Part shown: one piece after another, positions 44,119 to 52,292 of the stretch
How the letters are laid out: each line of letters begins with the position of its first letter
Numbering within the stretch: the first letter of the stretch is position 1
Source: CAVSRC01 sp963743015
Lineage (GTDB): Bacteria; Pseudomonadota; Alphaproteobacteria; Rhizobiales; Kaistiaceae
DNA: 64,000 nt
Assembly: GCA_963743015.1 (NCBI GenBank)
Contig: CAVUOD010000014.1
Span: 1-64,000 of the forward strand
Direction: 5' to 3'
Made by a program: the position numbers and the translations under genes
The notes under the pieces: generated by a model
The model's database searches: none
Seen by the model: only the letters and a program-made list of their open reading frames with translations
What the model was told of the DNA's origin: nothing

Positions 44119-44351
44119 TCAACCGCCAAACCTGTACTCGGGAAGGCCCCTCACGCCAAGGCCGTCGATGGCGAACAGGGAGCCGACCGGCGGGCTGCTC
44201 TCGACGATATCGGGCACCGGCGGCGGAGTCATCGACGTCATATAGGGGCGATCGAGGCAGCGTCGAGCCAGCAGAGCTTCTGCTGCCCCACGTCCCAGAG
44301 CGGTTCTTCGCCGAGCGCCGTCACGCTGTCGACGATCATCCTGATCAGCAT
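44119..44351 (-). pseudogene. SMP-30/gluconolactonase remnant with large internal deletion
   Basis: Two pieces of one family sit next to each other. From the ATG at 44351 one frame reads DSVTALGEEPLWD then LCWLDAASIAPI and stops, matching the N-terminus of SMP-30/regucalcin-type lactonases (GEGPLWD...LYW-D). A one-base step away, another frame reads YMTSMTPPPVPDI then VGSLFAIDGLGVRGLPEYRF, matching the C-terminus of the same family. The central 230 or so residues, with the six-bladed propeller, are missing. This is clear gene decay, not an active enzyme. Confidence 0.7.
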
Positions 44352-44483
44352 GCTTCTTCCGCCTTTCTGCAATCATGGGGCCTGGCGCTATCCGGCGATG
44401 CGTGCCAGCGGCGACACTGATAGTCGTCCGACGATAGGCCGCAATCGCGGTCAAGTTCAGGCCATCGCCCGGCAGGGTCAGGC

Positions 44484-46703
44484 TCAGGCGAGGCGCAGCG
44501 GGCGAGCGGTCCGGGGCAGTGACGCTTCGGCGCCGAGCATCGCCGTCAGCTCGGCGGCCGGTGCCGGGCGGCCAAAGAAATAGCCCTGAAATGCGTCGCA
44601 GCCGGCAATTTTCAGGATCGTTGCCTCCTCCTCTGTCTCGACACCTTCCGCGGTGACGCTCAGTTCAAGTGCGTCGGCAAGCGCTACGGTGGCCTGGACC
44701 AGCTTCTGAGCGCGCGGATCCCGGTCGATGCCGGCGATCAACGAGCGATCGAGCTTGACCTTGTCGAAGGCGAAGCTGCGCAGATAGCCGATGCTCGAAT
44801 AGCCGACGCCGAAGTCATCAAGCGCCACGGTAATGCCGAGTGCACGGATCGAGTTGATCGCCCGCCGCGCCTGTTCGGGGTGGGTGACGAGAAAGGTCTC
44901 GGTCACCTCGATCTCGAGCCGTTCGGCCGGGAAGCCGGTCTGCTTGAGCACGGCGGCGATGGCTTCGGCGAGGTTCGGATTCGAGAACTGGGCCGGCGAG
45001 GCATTCACCGAAACCTTGAGGCCGGGCCATGCCGTGGCGTCGCGGCACGCCCGCCGAAGGGTCCACATGCCGAGTTCGTCGATCAGGCCGGTCTCCTCGG
45101 CGATCGGGATGAATTCGGCCGGCGAGATCGGCGGGGCGTCGTCACCGCGCGGCCAGCGGATCAGAGCCTCGGCACTGACGATGCTGCCGTCGCGGGCGCT
45201 GCAGACCGGCTGATAAAACAGCCTCAGGCCGTCAGCGGCGAGGGCGCGCCGCAAGTCGCCGGCGATCTCGAGGCGCCTGCGGCGCTGTGCGTCGAGTGAG
45301 TTGTCGAACATGCAGACGCGATTGCGGCCTTCCTGCCGGGCCTGATACATGGCGACATCGCCGCGGCGCAGTGCTTCCTCCGCCGAGACGCCGGCTTCAT
45401 CGATCAGGGCGATGCCGACACTGGCGCTGACCGGGATGACGCGGCCGCCGATGTCGAAGGGCTTGGCAAAAAAGCGGGTGAGCCGTTCGCTCAATTCGTT
45501 GGCCCTGTCGGCTGCGAGGGGCTTGTTGATGACGATGGCGAATTCGTCGCCGCCGACGCGAACCAGGTAGCACTTGCCGGCCAGCGTCCGGAAGCCCTGC
45601 GCCACCTTGCGCAGCAACTGGTCGCCGACTTCACGGCCATAGGTATCGTTGACCTCCTTGACCACGTCCAGCTCGATGCAGGCAATCGCCAGGCCGCCAT
45701 GGCCACGGCGTCGGTCGATCGCGTCCTGGAGGTGTTCGAGCAACGCCGCCCGATTGGGCAGGCCGCTGAGCGCATCATGCGTGGCGGCGTGTTGCGCCTG
45801 AACCTCTCCCCTGCGCACACGGGCAAAGCCGCGCGCGGCGATGACGACCAGCACGAACATGGTAACGGCGAGTGCGCCGAGCATGCCGATGACCCACGGG
45901 TTCAGGCGGGTCAGCGCCTCGCTGCCGGGCATCCGCTCCTTCCAGGTGAGAGCGGCGATGGTCCGCCCATCCGCGTCGATGAGCGGAATGGCGGTCTGGC
46001 TGTCCGGGGCCGCAAATGCCGGCACCAGGGTCAGTCGGTTGATCAGGTAATCCTGAGACAGCCTCTGGATGGCGTTCTTGTCGAGCGTCCTGGCAAGGAT
46101 GAGAATCCGCTTGTGCTGCGGTACGGGGATTTCCTTCGAGAACGGAACCACCGGTCCGATCGCCATGACCATCGGGCCCCAGGCGCCTTTGACCAACACG
46201 CTGCGCGCTTCAGCCGTGGAGGCGCCGGCCATCGCCCGCATGAGCCGCCTCAGCGATGGCCCGAATGCTTCCCGGGGCGTCCGGGTGGTCGCCGCGCCGA
46301 AGCGGTAGGCGAAGATCGTCTTGCCGTCCGGGTCGAGAAGGTAGGCGGTGTCGAAGAAGATCGGATCTTGCGTCGACGAGACGAACGAATCGTCGACGAA
46401 CTGCTGATCGACCGTGCCGTAAAGCTTGCGCGCGGCATCGTCCCAGATGGCGTAGTCGCCGTGGGTGTCGGCCATATGGTGCAGGGTCGACTGCACCGCC
46501 GCTTCAACCGTCTTTTCGGTCAGCGACAGCGCCGTGTGATTGACCTCGCGGGCGATCTCGTTCAGCGCGAAGATCAGCGTCGTGACGGCGATGATGAGAA
46601 TGACCGTCGCGGGCAGCACGATGCTGAGGGCGAACCGGATATCCGGGCGCCCTATGCGCGAAGTCGGAAAAGCGCGACGCAACAAGGACATCGCGCGCAG
46701 CAT
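44484..46703 (-). CDS. CHASE4-GGDEF-EAL membrane protein (c-di-GMP turnover)
   Basis: 739 residues. N-terminal TM helix (FALSIVLPATVILIIAVTTL), periplasmic CHASE4 sensor domain (about 45-265; DTHGDYAIWDDAARKLYGTV), second TM helix (WVIGMLGALAVTMFVLVVIA), then GGDEF with intact active site (LVRVGGDEFAIVINK) and EAL with intact AEALIRWPRG and VALDDFGVGYSSIGYLRSF. Both catalytic motifs are kept, so synthesis and breakdown are both possible. It sits 90 bp downstream of a second protein of the same architecture on the same strand; sequence divergence suggests an old duplication or separate recruitment. Confidence 0.93.
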   Translation of the reverse strand: MLRAMSLLRRAFPTSRIGRPDIRFALSIVLPATVILIIAVTTLIFALNEIAREVNHTALSLTEKTVEAAVQSTLHHMADTHGDYAIWDDAARKLYGTVDQQFVDDSFVSSTQDPIFFDTAYLLDPDGKTIFAYRFGAATTRTPREAFGPSLRRLMRAMAGASTAEARSVLVKGAWGPMVMAIGPVVPFSKEIPVPQHKRILILARTLDKNAIQRLSQDYLINRLTLVPAFAAPDSQTAIPLIDADGRTIAALTWKERMPGSEALTRLNPWVIGMLGALAVTMFVLVVIAARGFARVRRGEVQAQHAATHDALSGLPNRAALLEHLQDAIDRRRGHGGLAIACIELDVVKEVNDTYGREVGDQLLRKVAQGFRTLAGKCYLVRVGGDEFAIVINKPLAADRANELSERLTRFFAKPFDIGGRVIPVSASVGIALIDEAGVSAEEALRRGDVAMYQARQEGRNRVCMFDNSLDAQRRRRLEIAGDLRRALAADGLRLFYQPVCSARDGSIVSAEALIRWPRGDDAPPISPAEFIPIAEETGLIDELGMWTLRRACRDATAWPGLKVSVNASPAQFSNPNLAEAIAAVLKQTGFPAERLEIEVTETFLVTHPEQARRAINSIRALGITVALDDFGVGYSSIGYLRSFAFDKVKLDRSLIAGIDRDPRAQKLVQATVALADALELSVTAEGVETEEEATILKIAGCDAFQGYFFGRPAPAAELTAMLGAEASLPRTARPLRLA

Positions 46704-46793
46704 CGCGCCGTGGCGTTAAGGTTGCATGAAACCGGAAACTGCAGCCGAACGTGGTTAATCAGCCGTTCGCTGCAGGCCGCTGCCGGGCCCGGC

Positions 46794-48992
46794 TCAAGGG
46801 CTGGCGGCTACCTTGCGATCGACCAGCCGCCCGGCTCCGGCATGCATCCCCCTGTCTTCCTCGGCGGCCACGATCAGTGCATCGATGTCGTCGGCGGCGA
46901 CCGGCCGGCTGATCATGAAGCCCTGGATGAACTCGCACTGGATCATGCGCAGCAGCTTGAGCTGTTCCTCGTTCTCGATTCCTTCGGCGATCACCGAGAG
47001 GCCGAGCGCATCGCCGAGCGAGACCAGCGACTGGATCAAGGCATTGGCGGTGGCATTCATGCCGATGTCGCGCACGAAGGAGCGGTCCACCTTGAGAACG
47101 TCAAAGGGGAACTGGCGCAGATAGCCGATCGAGGAGAAGCCGGTGCCGAAGTCGTCGAGGGCGAGCGTGAAGCCGTATTCCTTCAGCATGGCGAGCTTGC
47201 GCTTGGCGATGGTCGGATTGTTGACCAGGATGCCCTCGGTCAGCTCCAGCTCGATACGATCGGCGGAGAGCCCGTGGCTGCGCACGATGGCGCCGAGATC
47301 GCCGGCAAAGCTGGGGTCGCGCAGCTGCACCGGCGAGACGTTGATCGCCATGCGGTAGCCCGGCCAGCGGTTGAGATCACGGCATGCCTGATCGGCAACG
47401 AAGCGGCCGATGTCGTGGATCAGGCCGGTCTCCTCGGCGACGGGAATGAACAGCGCCGGTGAGACCGAGCCGAACTCCGGCGATTCCCAACGCGCCAGTG
47501 CCTCGAAGCCGACGATCGTGAGATCGGATGTGCGCACCACGGGCTGGTAATAGACCTTGAGCTCGCTGCCGTTCTCGATGGCCCGGCGCAGGCCGGATTC
47601 GAGCTGCTTCTTCTCCCGCGCGCCGGTCTCCATCGTCGGATGGTAGGCGACCGCCTCGCGTTCGGCGCCGTTCTTCGCCTGATACATGGCAAGGTCGGCG
47701 CGGCGCACCAGCTCGGCCGGCTCGATGCCGCGTCCGTCGGCAATGGCATAGCCGACGGATGCGGTGACGTGGAACTCGAAGCCGCAGATCGTGAAGGGCA
47801 GATCGAGCGAGCGCGCCGCCGCAGCCGCCGTGCCCGCGGTGGCGGCGACAATGTTGTCGGCGACCAGCGCGATGGCGAATTCGTCGCCACCGATCCGGGC
47901 GAGCGTCGCGGTCGGCGGCAGAACGCGGCCAATGCGCGTTGCCAGGGCGCGCACCAGGGCGTCGCCGCCGTGATGACCGATCGAATCGTTGACCGTCTTG
48001 AAGCCGTTGACATCGAGATAGATGACCGACAGCGCGCCGTTGCGACAGGCTTCGGCATGCGAGACCGACTGCAGCATCTCGGTGAAGCCGGTACGGTTCA
48101 TCAGGCTGGTCATCGAATCCGTGCGCGCCGCGGTGACCGCCTCGCGCTCGCTCTCGGTCAGCGCGATCGCCATCTTGCGGGCGCTGAAGGCGGTGGTCAG
48201 CGCGACGACGCAGAACAGGGCGAGCGCGATGCCGATCGGCAGCAGGGCGCTGCGCAGAAGCGCATTGCCGGGGGTCGGCGGCGTCCACGCCACGACGCCG
48301 AGTTCCTTGCCGGTGACGCCGTGGATCGCCACCCGGTTCACGCCCGCCTTGTCGTTGCGGGCGAACTGCAGGTCGTCGATCAGGAACGACCGGCCGAGGT
48401 CATGCAGGCGCTGCTTGCCGAGATATTGGCCGAAGACGATGATCGGCAGGTCGGTGTTCTTCACCTCCCCCGCCTTGGACACCGGCGCCAGGTGCTGGAT
48501 GGCGATCATCATCGGCACGGACGGCGTGTCGGCATAGATGCTGCTGACGCCGGCGAGGTTCTCGACCGGCAGGCCCGACGCGACCTTGCGGATGGCGGCG
48601 AGTGCGGCCGGCGTGATGATCTGGTCGACCTTGTCGGTCGTATTGTCGGTCATCCACTGATGGTCGACCTTGCCATCGGGCGAGATGATCACCAGGAGAT
48701 CGGCGATGTCGGTGTCGGTGATGCCGGTGCCGACATTGGCGTCGATCCATTCCTCATCCTTGCGGATGTAGGCGTCGTAGGCCTCTTCCCACCAGCCGTA
48801 GTCGTTGGCGAGCTGGGCGAGGCGCTTGCCCATCGACTTGAGGCCGCCGTCGACCATGGTCTGCGTGCCACGGGCGGCCTGCTCGTTGTGCTTGGTGGCC
48901 ATCCACGAAATGGTGCCCACGACCGTCAGAACGGTAATGGCGATTCCCGCCAGCAGGTTGAGGGTAATTCGGCCGGTCAGTGCCTTTGCCAT
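46794..48992 (-). CDS. CHASE4-GGDEF-EAL membrane protein (c-di-GMP turnover), second copy
   Basis: 732 residues from the ATG at 48992. TM helix LNLLAGIAITVLTVVGTISW, CHASE4 sensor with LANDYGWWEEAYDAYIRKDE, second TM helix LLPIGIALALFCVVALTTAF, GGDEF domain with intact LARIGGDEFAIALVADN, EAL domain with intact GFEALARWESPEFG and LALDDFGTGFSSIGYLRQF. Both halves look catalytically competent. Placed upstream of 44484-46703 and probably cotranscribed, giving two sensors that may respond to different signals. Confidence 0.93.
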   Translation of the reverse strand: MAKALTGRITLNLLAGIAITVLTVVGTISWMATKHNEQAARGTQTMVDGGLKSMGKRLAQLANDYGWWEEAYDAYIRKDEEWIDANVGTGITDTDIADLLVIISPDGKVDHQWMTDNTTDKVDQIITPAALAAIRKVASGLPVENLAGVSSIYADTPSVPMMIAIQHLAPVSKAGEVKNTDLPIIVFGQYLGKQRLHDLGRSFLIDDLQFARNDKAGVNRVAIHGVTGKELGVVAWTPPTPGNALLRSALLPIGIALALFCVVALTTAFSARKMAIALTESEREAVTAARTDSMTSLMNRTGFTEMLQSVSHAEACRNGALSVIYLDVNGFKTVNDSIGHHGGDALVRALATRIGRVLPPTATLARIGGDEFAIALVADNIVAATAGTAAAAARSLDLPFTICGFEFHVTASVGYAIADGRGIEPAELVRRADLAMYQAKNGAEREAVAYHPTMETGAREKKQLESGLRRAIENGSELKVYYQPVVRTSDLTIVGFEALARWESPEFGSVSPALFIPVAEETGLIHDIGRFVADQACRDLNRWPGYRMAINVSPVQLRDPSFAGDLGAIVRSHGLSADRIELELTEGILVNNPTIAKRKLAMLKEYGFTLALDDFGTGFSSIGYLRQFPFDVLKVDRSFVRDIGMNATANALIQSLVSLGDALGLSVIAEGIENEEQLKLLRMIQCEFIQGFMISRPVAADDIDALIVAAEEDRGMHAGAGRLVDRKVAASP

Positions 48993-49439
48993 GGCGCAGC
49001 GTCCCGCGATGCCTCTCGGTGGTGGGCACCGTGGCAAGCTGACATTGCGATAGGTTTAATGATAGATTTTACTATTGCTTAAGATACAAGCCGCGCAACC
49101 TTTTCCTCCGACGTAGGGTTGCATTTTGACTTTGACGCAATGGCAAGAGCCGCATCGCGTTACTTCATTCCATCCAGCATTTCTGCCCAATTTTTATTTG
49201 GAATAGCTCTCAGACAGAACGGTGCCGCCCCGGCAGCGGCCGGCGCGCTTCACCGGCAAGTTCAATGCAACTCTTCGTTGCTATGGTTAACGCTTAGTGA
49301 AATATGGAGAATTTCTTCCCGCTCGGACCTGGAAGGCGACCCCGACCACGCCCGTTTGGTTGACAATCGGTTAATCCGACCGCTTATTTCTCGGCGCGGC
49401 AGTTAAGTATTTGTTGAGTATGCGTACGAGGAGGCAGTC
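48993..49439. promoter_or_regulatory. Intergenic region between divergent operons, candidate promoter
   Basis: No gene is seen in about 450 bp between the CHASE4-GGDEF-EAL gene (minus) and the SET-domain operon (plus). It is more AT-rich than its surroundings. TTGACA (49360-49365), a 17-bp spacer and CTTATT (49383-49388) form a plausible sigma70-type promoter 52 bp before the plus-strand start; GAGGAGG precedes that start. Confidence 0.35.
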
Positions 49440-50435
49440 ATGAGTCTCGCAGAGGCGCCCGCGGCGCCGTCCGCGCACAAGCGTGCCCCCGCGGCATTGC
49501 GGTCGGGCGCCGCGTCAGCCGGCCGGTGTCCGTTCCACGGGACCAGGCCCGACGTTTTCAACGACTGGCTCCACCACGGTCTGCAGTGCTCCGCCGGCCG
49601 GCGCGAGTTCAAGCTCGGACGCTATTCCGTCGCCCGCTTCCGCAACGGCGCCGAATATGCGGCGGCGTTCACCGCGTTCCGGCGCGAGGTCGCGGAGGAG
49701 AGCAAGACCGGCTTCCTGGCTCTCTTCGTCCACGACGAGGCCCGCTTGCGGACGGCTGCCGAGGAGCTCCAGGCGCTCGGCGAGGCGATGCGCGTCGCCG
49801 GCCAGACCGACGACGTGCAGGCGCTTATCGCGGGACGGACTCTCAACAACACCATAGACGTGCTGTGCCCGGTCACCGGCCAGATGACCGGCTACGAGTT
49901 CTTCTCGGTCGCCTTCTGCCGGCACGCCGGCGATCCCAGGGACCCGCTCTACGATCCCTCGCTGAGCGCCCCCTTCACCGCGGTCAACACCACCTCGGAT
50001 GCCTTCGCCTTTGCCCGGCTGGTGCACGACCAGGCGATCAAGGCGTGGGGACGCGCGCCCTACGAGATGGTCGACGACCGCGACGCGGTCGAACTGCTCT
50101 TCAAGAAATGCGTCGTCGCCTGGCAGAACATGTCGGCGACCACGATCACCAATTACAGCCGCACCGCCCAGGACCCTTCGCGCGGCGTGCACCTTTCCGA
50201 CGACCGCAGGCACTGGATCGCCGCCCACAACGATCCGGTCTTCGCCGAGCTGGAAAAATGCCCGCACGTCCACGAGATGCCGATCATCTATGCCCAGCGC
50301 CTGACCGAGAAATGGTCGGCTAACCTTTTTGACGGACAAACCTACGTGCCCGGACGGGACGGACAGTCAGGCGGGGTTCCAATGCTCGAAGGGGCGTTCG
50401 ACATCGAAGCGTTCGGGGAAGGGTTCGGGGCATGA
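49440..50435 (+). CDS. Unknown Cys/His-containing protein in the SET-domain operon
   Basis: 331 residues; I recognise no family. Layout: an Ala/Pro-rich N-terminus (1-28), then RCPFHGTRPDVFNDWLHHG and LQCSAGRREFKLGRYSVARF, a charged helical part (70-115), a central block DVLCPVTGQMTGYEFFSVAF followed by CRHAGDPRDPLYDP, LVHDQAIKAWGRAPYEMVDD, then KCPHVHEMPIIYAQRLTEKW and an acidic tail. The pairs CPFH, CRH and KCPHVH could bind a metal. No signal peptide or TM. A strong GAGGAGG fixes the start. The stop overlaps the SET-domain gene by four bases, so the two are translationally coupled and probably act together; it could be the methylation substrate or a partner of the SET enzyme (inference). 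Confidence 0.8.
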   Translation: MSLAEAPAAPSAHKRAPAALRSGAASAGRCPFHGTRPDVFNDWLHHGLQCSAGRREFKLGRYSVARFRNGAEYAAAFTAFRREVAEESKTGFLALFVHDEARLRTAAEELQALGEAMRVAGQTDDVQALIAGRTLNNTIDVLCPVTGQMTGYEFFSVAFCRHAGDPRDPLYDPSLSAPFTAVNTTSDAFAFARLVHDQAIKAWGRAPYEMVDDRDAVELLFKKCVVAWQNMSATTITNYSRTAQDPSRGVHLSDDRRHWIAAHNDPVFAELEKCPHVHEMPIIYAQRLTEKWSANLFDGQTYVPGRDGQSGGVPMLEGAFDIEAFGEGFGA

Positions 50436-50845
50436 GCTACACAAACTTCGATTTTCTCGAGGTTCGCACGATCTCCGAGGATCACAAGGCGATCTATGCG
50501 ACCCGGCCGATCCCCAAGGACAGCCTGATCGGCTTCTTCGACGGCAAGTCGGTGATGGTCGACCTGGCCGAGAAGGACAAGCTCGACGACTACTGGTGGC
50601 GCCAGTCGGTGCATCTCAGGCTGGAAGGCACCAAGCTGCTCTGCCTGCTGCCGATGTGGGAGCCGGAGGGCGTCGACTATCTCAACCACAGCTGCCGGCC
50701 GAATGCGCGCGTCGAGGACCAGCTCTATGTCTACGCGACCCGAGACATCCAGCCTGGCGAGGAGATCACGGCGGATTACCGCACCTTCAACCTCGTGCCG
50801 GAAGGCAAGACGTGCTGGTGCGCCGAACCGCAATGCATGATCTAG
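50432..50845 (+). CDS. SET-domain protein lysine methyltransferase-like
   Basis: A 137-residue compact SET domain with little else. It begins FDFLEVRTISEDHKAIYATR; the SAM/knot motifs are DYLNHSCRPNARVEDQLYVY (Asn85-His86-Ser87) and IQPGEEITADYRTFNLVPEG with the conserved catalytic Tyr; the C-terminal CWCAEPQCM resembles the post-SET zinc cysteines. SET enzymes methylate lysine side chains of proteins; in bacteria they are scattered and targets are mostly unknown. It is coupled to the unknown 331-residue gene and followed 25 bp later by an MFS transporter gene. Confidence 0.88.
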   Translation: MSYTNFDFLEVRTISEDHKAIYATRPIPKDSLIGFFDGKSVMVDLAEKDKLDDYWWRQSVHLRLEGTKLLCLLPMWEPEGVDYLNHSCRPNARVEDQLYVYATRDIQPGEEITADYRTFNLVPEGKTCWCAEPQCMI

Positions 50846-50870
50846 GCGAGCTTTCGAGGCGGGCCTTCTC

Positions 50871-52292
50871 ATGAAGCTCTGGCGGGTTGCCGGCGTCCTG
50901 TCGCTGATCGGCGCCGAGGCGCTGCTCTACGGCTACAGCTATCCGTTCTTCTCGCTGGCGCTGGAGAAGCAGGGGCTGGCGACCTGGCTGATCGGCCTCA
51001 ACGCTTCGCTGGCCGGCGCCGGCATTCTCGTGGTCGGCCCGATCCTGCCGCGACTCATCGGCCGCTTCGGCGTGCGGCTCATCGTGGCGGCGATGTTCGC
51101 CATCTCGCTGGCCTCCTTCGCGGCGATCCTGCTTGCCGGCAATCTCGTCGTCTGGTTCGCCGCCCGCTTCGTCATGGGCGCCTGCTTCGCCGCCCTGTGG
51201 ACGACCACCGAGATCTGGCTCAACGGCGTCGTCGACGACCGTCATCGCGGGCGCATCATCGGCGCCTCGGGCACGCTCTATGCCACCTGCCAGTTCATCG
51301 GCCCGCTGGTGCTGGGCGGCGTCGGCGTCTCGGGTGCGCTGCCGCTCTATGTCGCCATGGTGCCGCTGGCGGCCGGCGTGCTGGTGGCGCTGTCGATCCG
51401 CCCGGCGGCAGGCGAAGCGGAAGACGAGGAAGACAGCGGCAACCCGCAGACGCTGAAGCTCGCCCTGTCGGCGGCCGGCGGTCTGGTCGCCGCCGGCTTC
51501 CTCGGCGGCATCGGCGAGACGGCGATGCAGAGCCTGTTGCCGCTCTACGGCCTCGCCCACGGCTTCAGCGACGGCGGAGCGGCGCGGCTGGTGGCGGTCT
51601 TCAGCCTCGGCGAGGCGGTGCTGGTCGCCGGCCTCGGCTGGATGGCCGACCGCTACGGGCGCAATATCACGCTGCTGCTCTGCTCGGTGGTGGCGGCACT
51701 GGCCAGCTTCGCCCTGCCCTTCGCCATGGGCCACACGCTGATGGCCGAGCCGGTGCTGTTCCTCGCCGGCGGCTCCATTTCCGGCATCTACACGCTCGGC
51801 GTGGTGCTCATCGGCCAGGACTTTCGCGGTCAGAAGCTCGCCATCGTCTCGACCGGCTTCGCCATGGCCTATTCGGCCGGCTCGATCGTCGGCTCGACGC
51901 CGGTCGGCTATCTGGTCGACCTGTTCGGCGCGGAAGCGCTGCCGATTGCCATCGCCGTCGGCTTCACCATCCTCACCGTCTATCTGCTGCAGCGCGGCCG
52001 TCAGGCGCCGGTCGCAGAAACCGCCGCCGAGGCGCCGGAGGCGTCCGTGCCGGTCATCGATCCGGCGCCGCCGGTCAATTTCGACATGTCATTCCTTCAC
52101 CAGTTCGAACCGGTCCACGTCGAACAGACCGAAATTGGTGATCTTCATGTGGGGAATGACCGGGAGTGGCAGGAAAGCAACCTGGAGGAATGGTTCCGGC
52201 AGCGTGCAGCCGAGCTCGCGCGCCGCGCGGCGCAGCGGCATCAGGCCGGCGTGGACCGCCTCGAAGGGCTCGAGACTCATCAGGCCGGCTAG
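50871..52292 (+). CDS. MFS transporter
   Basis: 473 residues. Twelve TM helices end near residue 385. The MFS loop motif is seen between helices 2-3 (LPRLIGRFGVRLIVAAMFAI) and its repeat in the second half (MADRYGRNITLLLCSVV). The first half includes WLNGVVDDRHRGRIIGASGT. The family is YcaD/YfkF-like drug or metabolite exporters; the substrate is unknown. The last 68 codons lie antisense over the end of the adenine deaminase gene and have low-complexity, non-TM character, so the functional protein probably ends near residue 405 and the tail is adventitious or due to a lost stop. It is third in the operon with the SET-domain gene. Confidence 0.87.
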   Translation: MKLWRVAGVLSLIGAEALLYGYSYPFFSLALEKQGLATWLIGLNASLAGAGILVVGPILPRLIGRFGVRLIVAAMFAISLASFAAILLAGNLVVWFAARFVMGACFAALWTTTEIWLNGVVDDRHRGRIIGASGTLYATCQFIGPLVLGGVGVSGALPLYVAMVPLAAGVLVALSIRPAAGEAEDEEDSGNPQTLKLALSAAGGLVAAGFLGGIGETAMQSLLPLYGLAHGFSDGGAARLVAVFSLGEAVLVAGLGWMADRYGRNITLLLCSVVAALASFALPFAMGHTLMAEPVLFLAGGSISGIYTLGVVLIGQDFRGQKLAIVSTGFAMAYSAGSIVGSTPVGYLVDLFGAEALPIAIAVGFTILTVYLLQRGRQAPVAETAAEAPEASVPVIDPAPPVNFDMSFLHQFEPVHVEQTEIGDLHVGNDREWQESNLEEWFRQRAAELARRAAQRHQAGVDRLEGLETHQAG

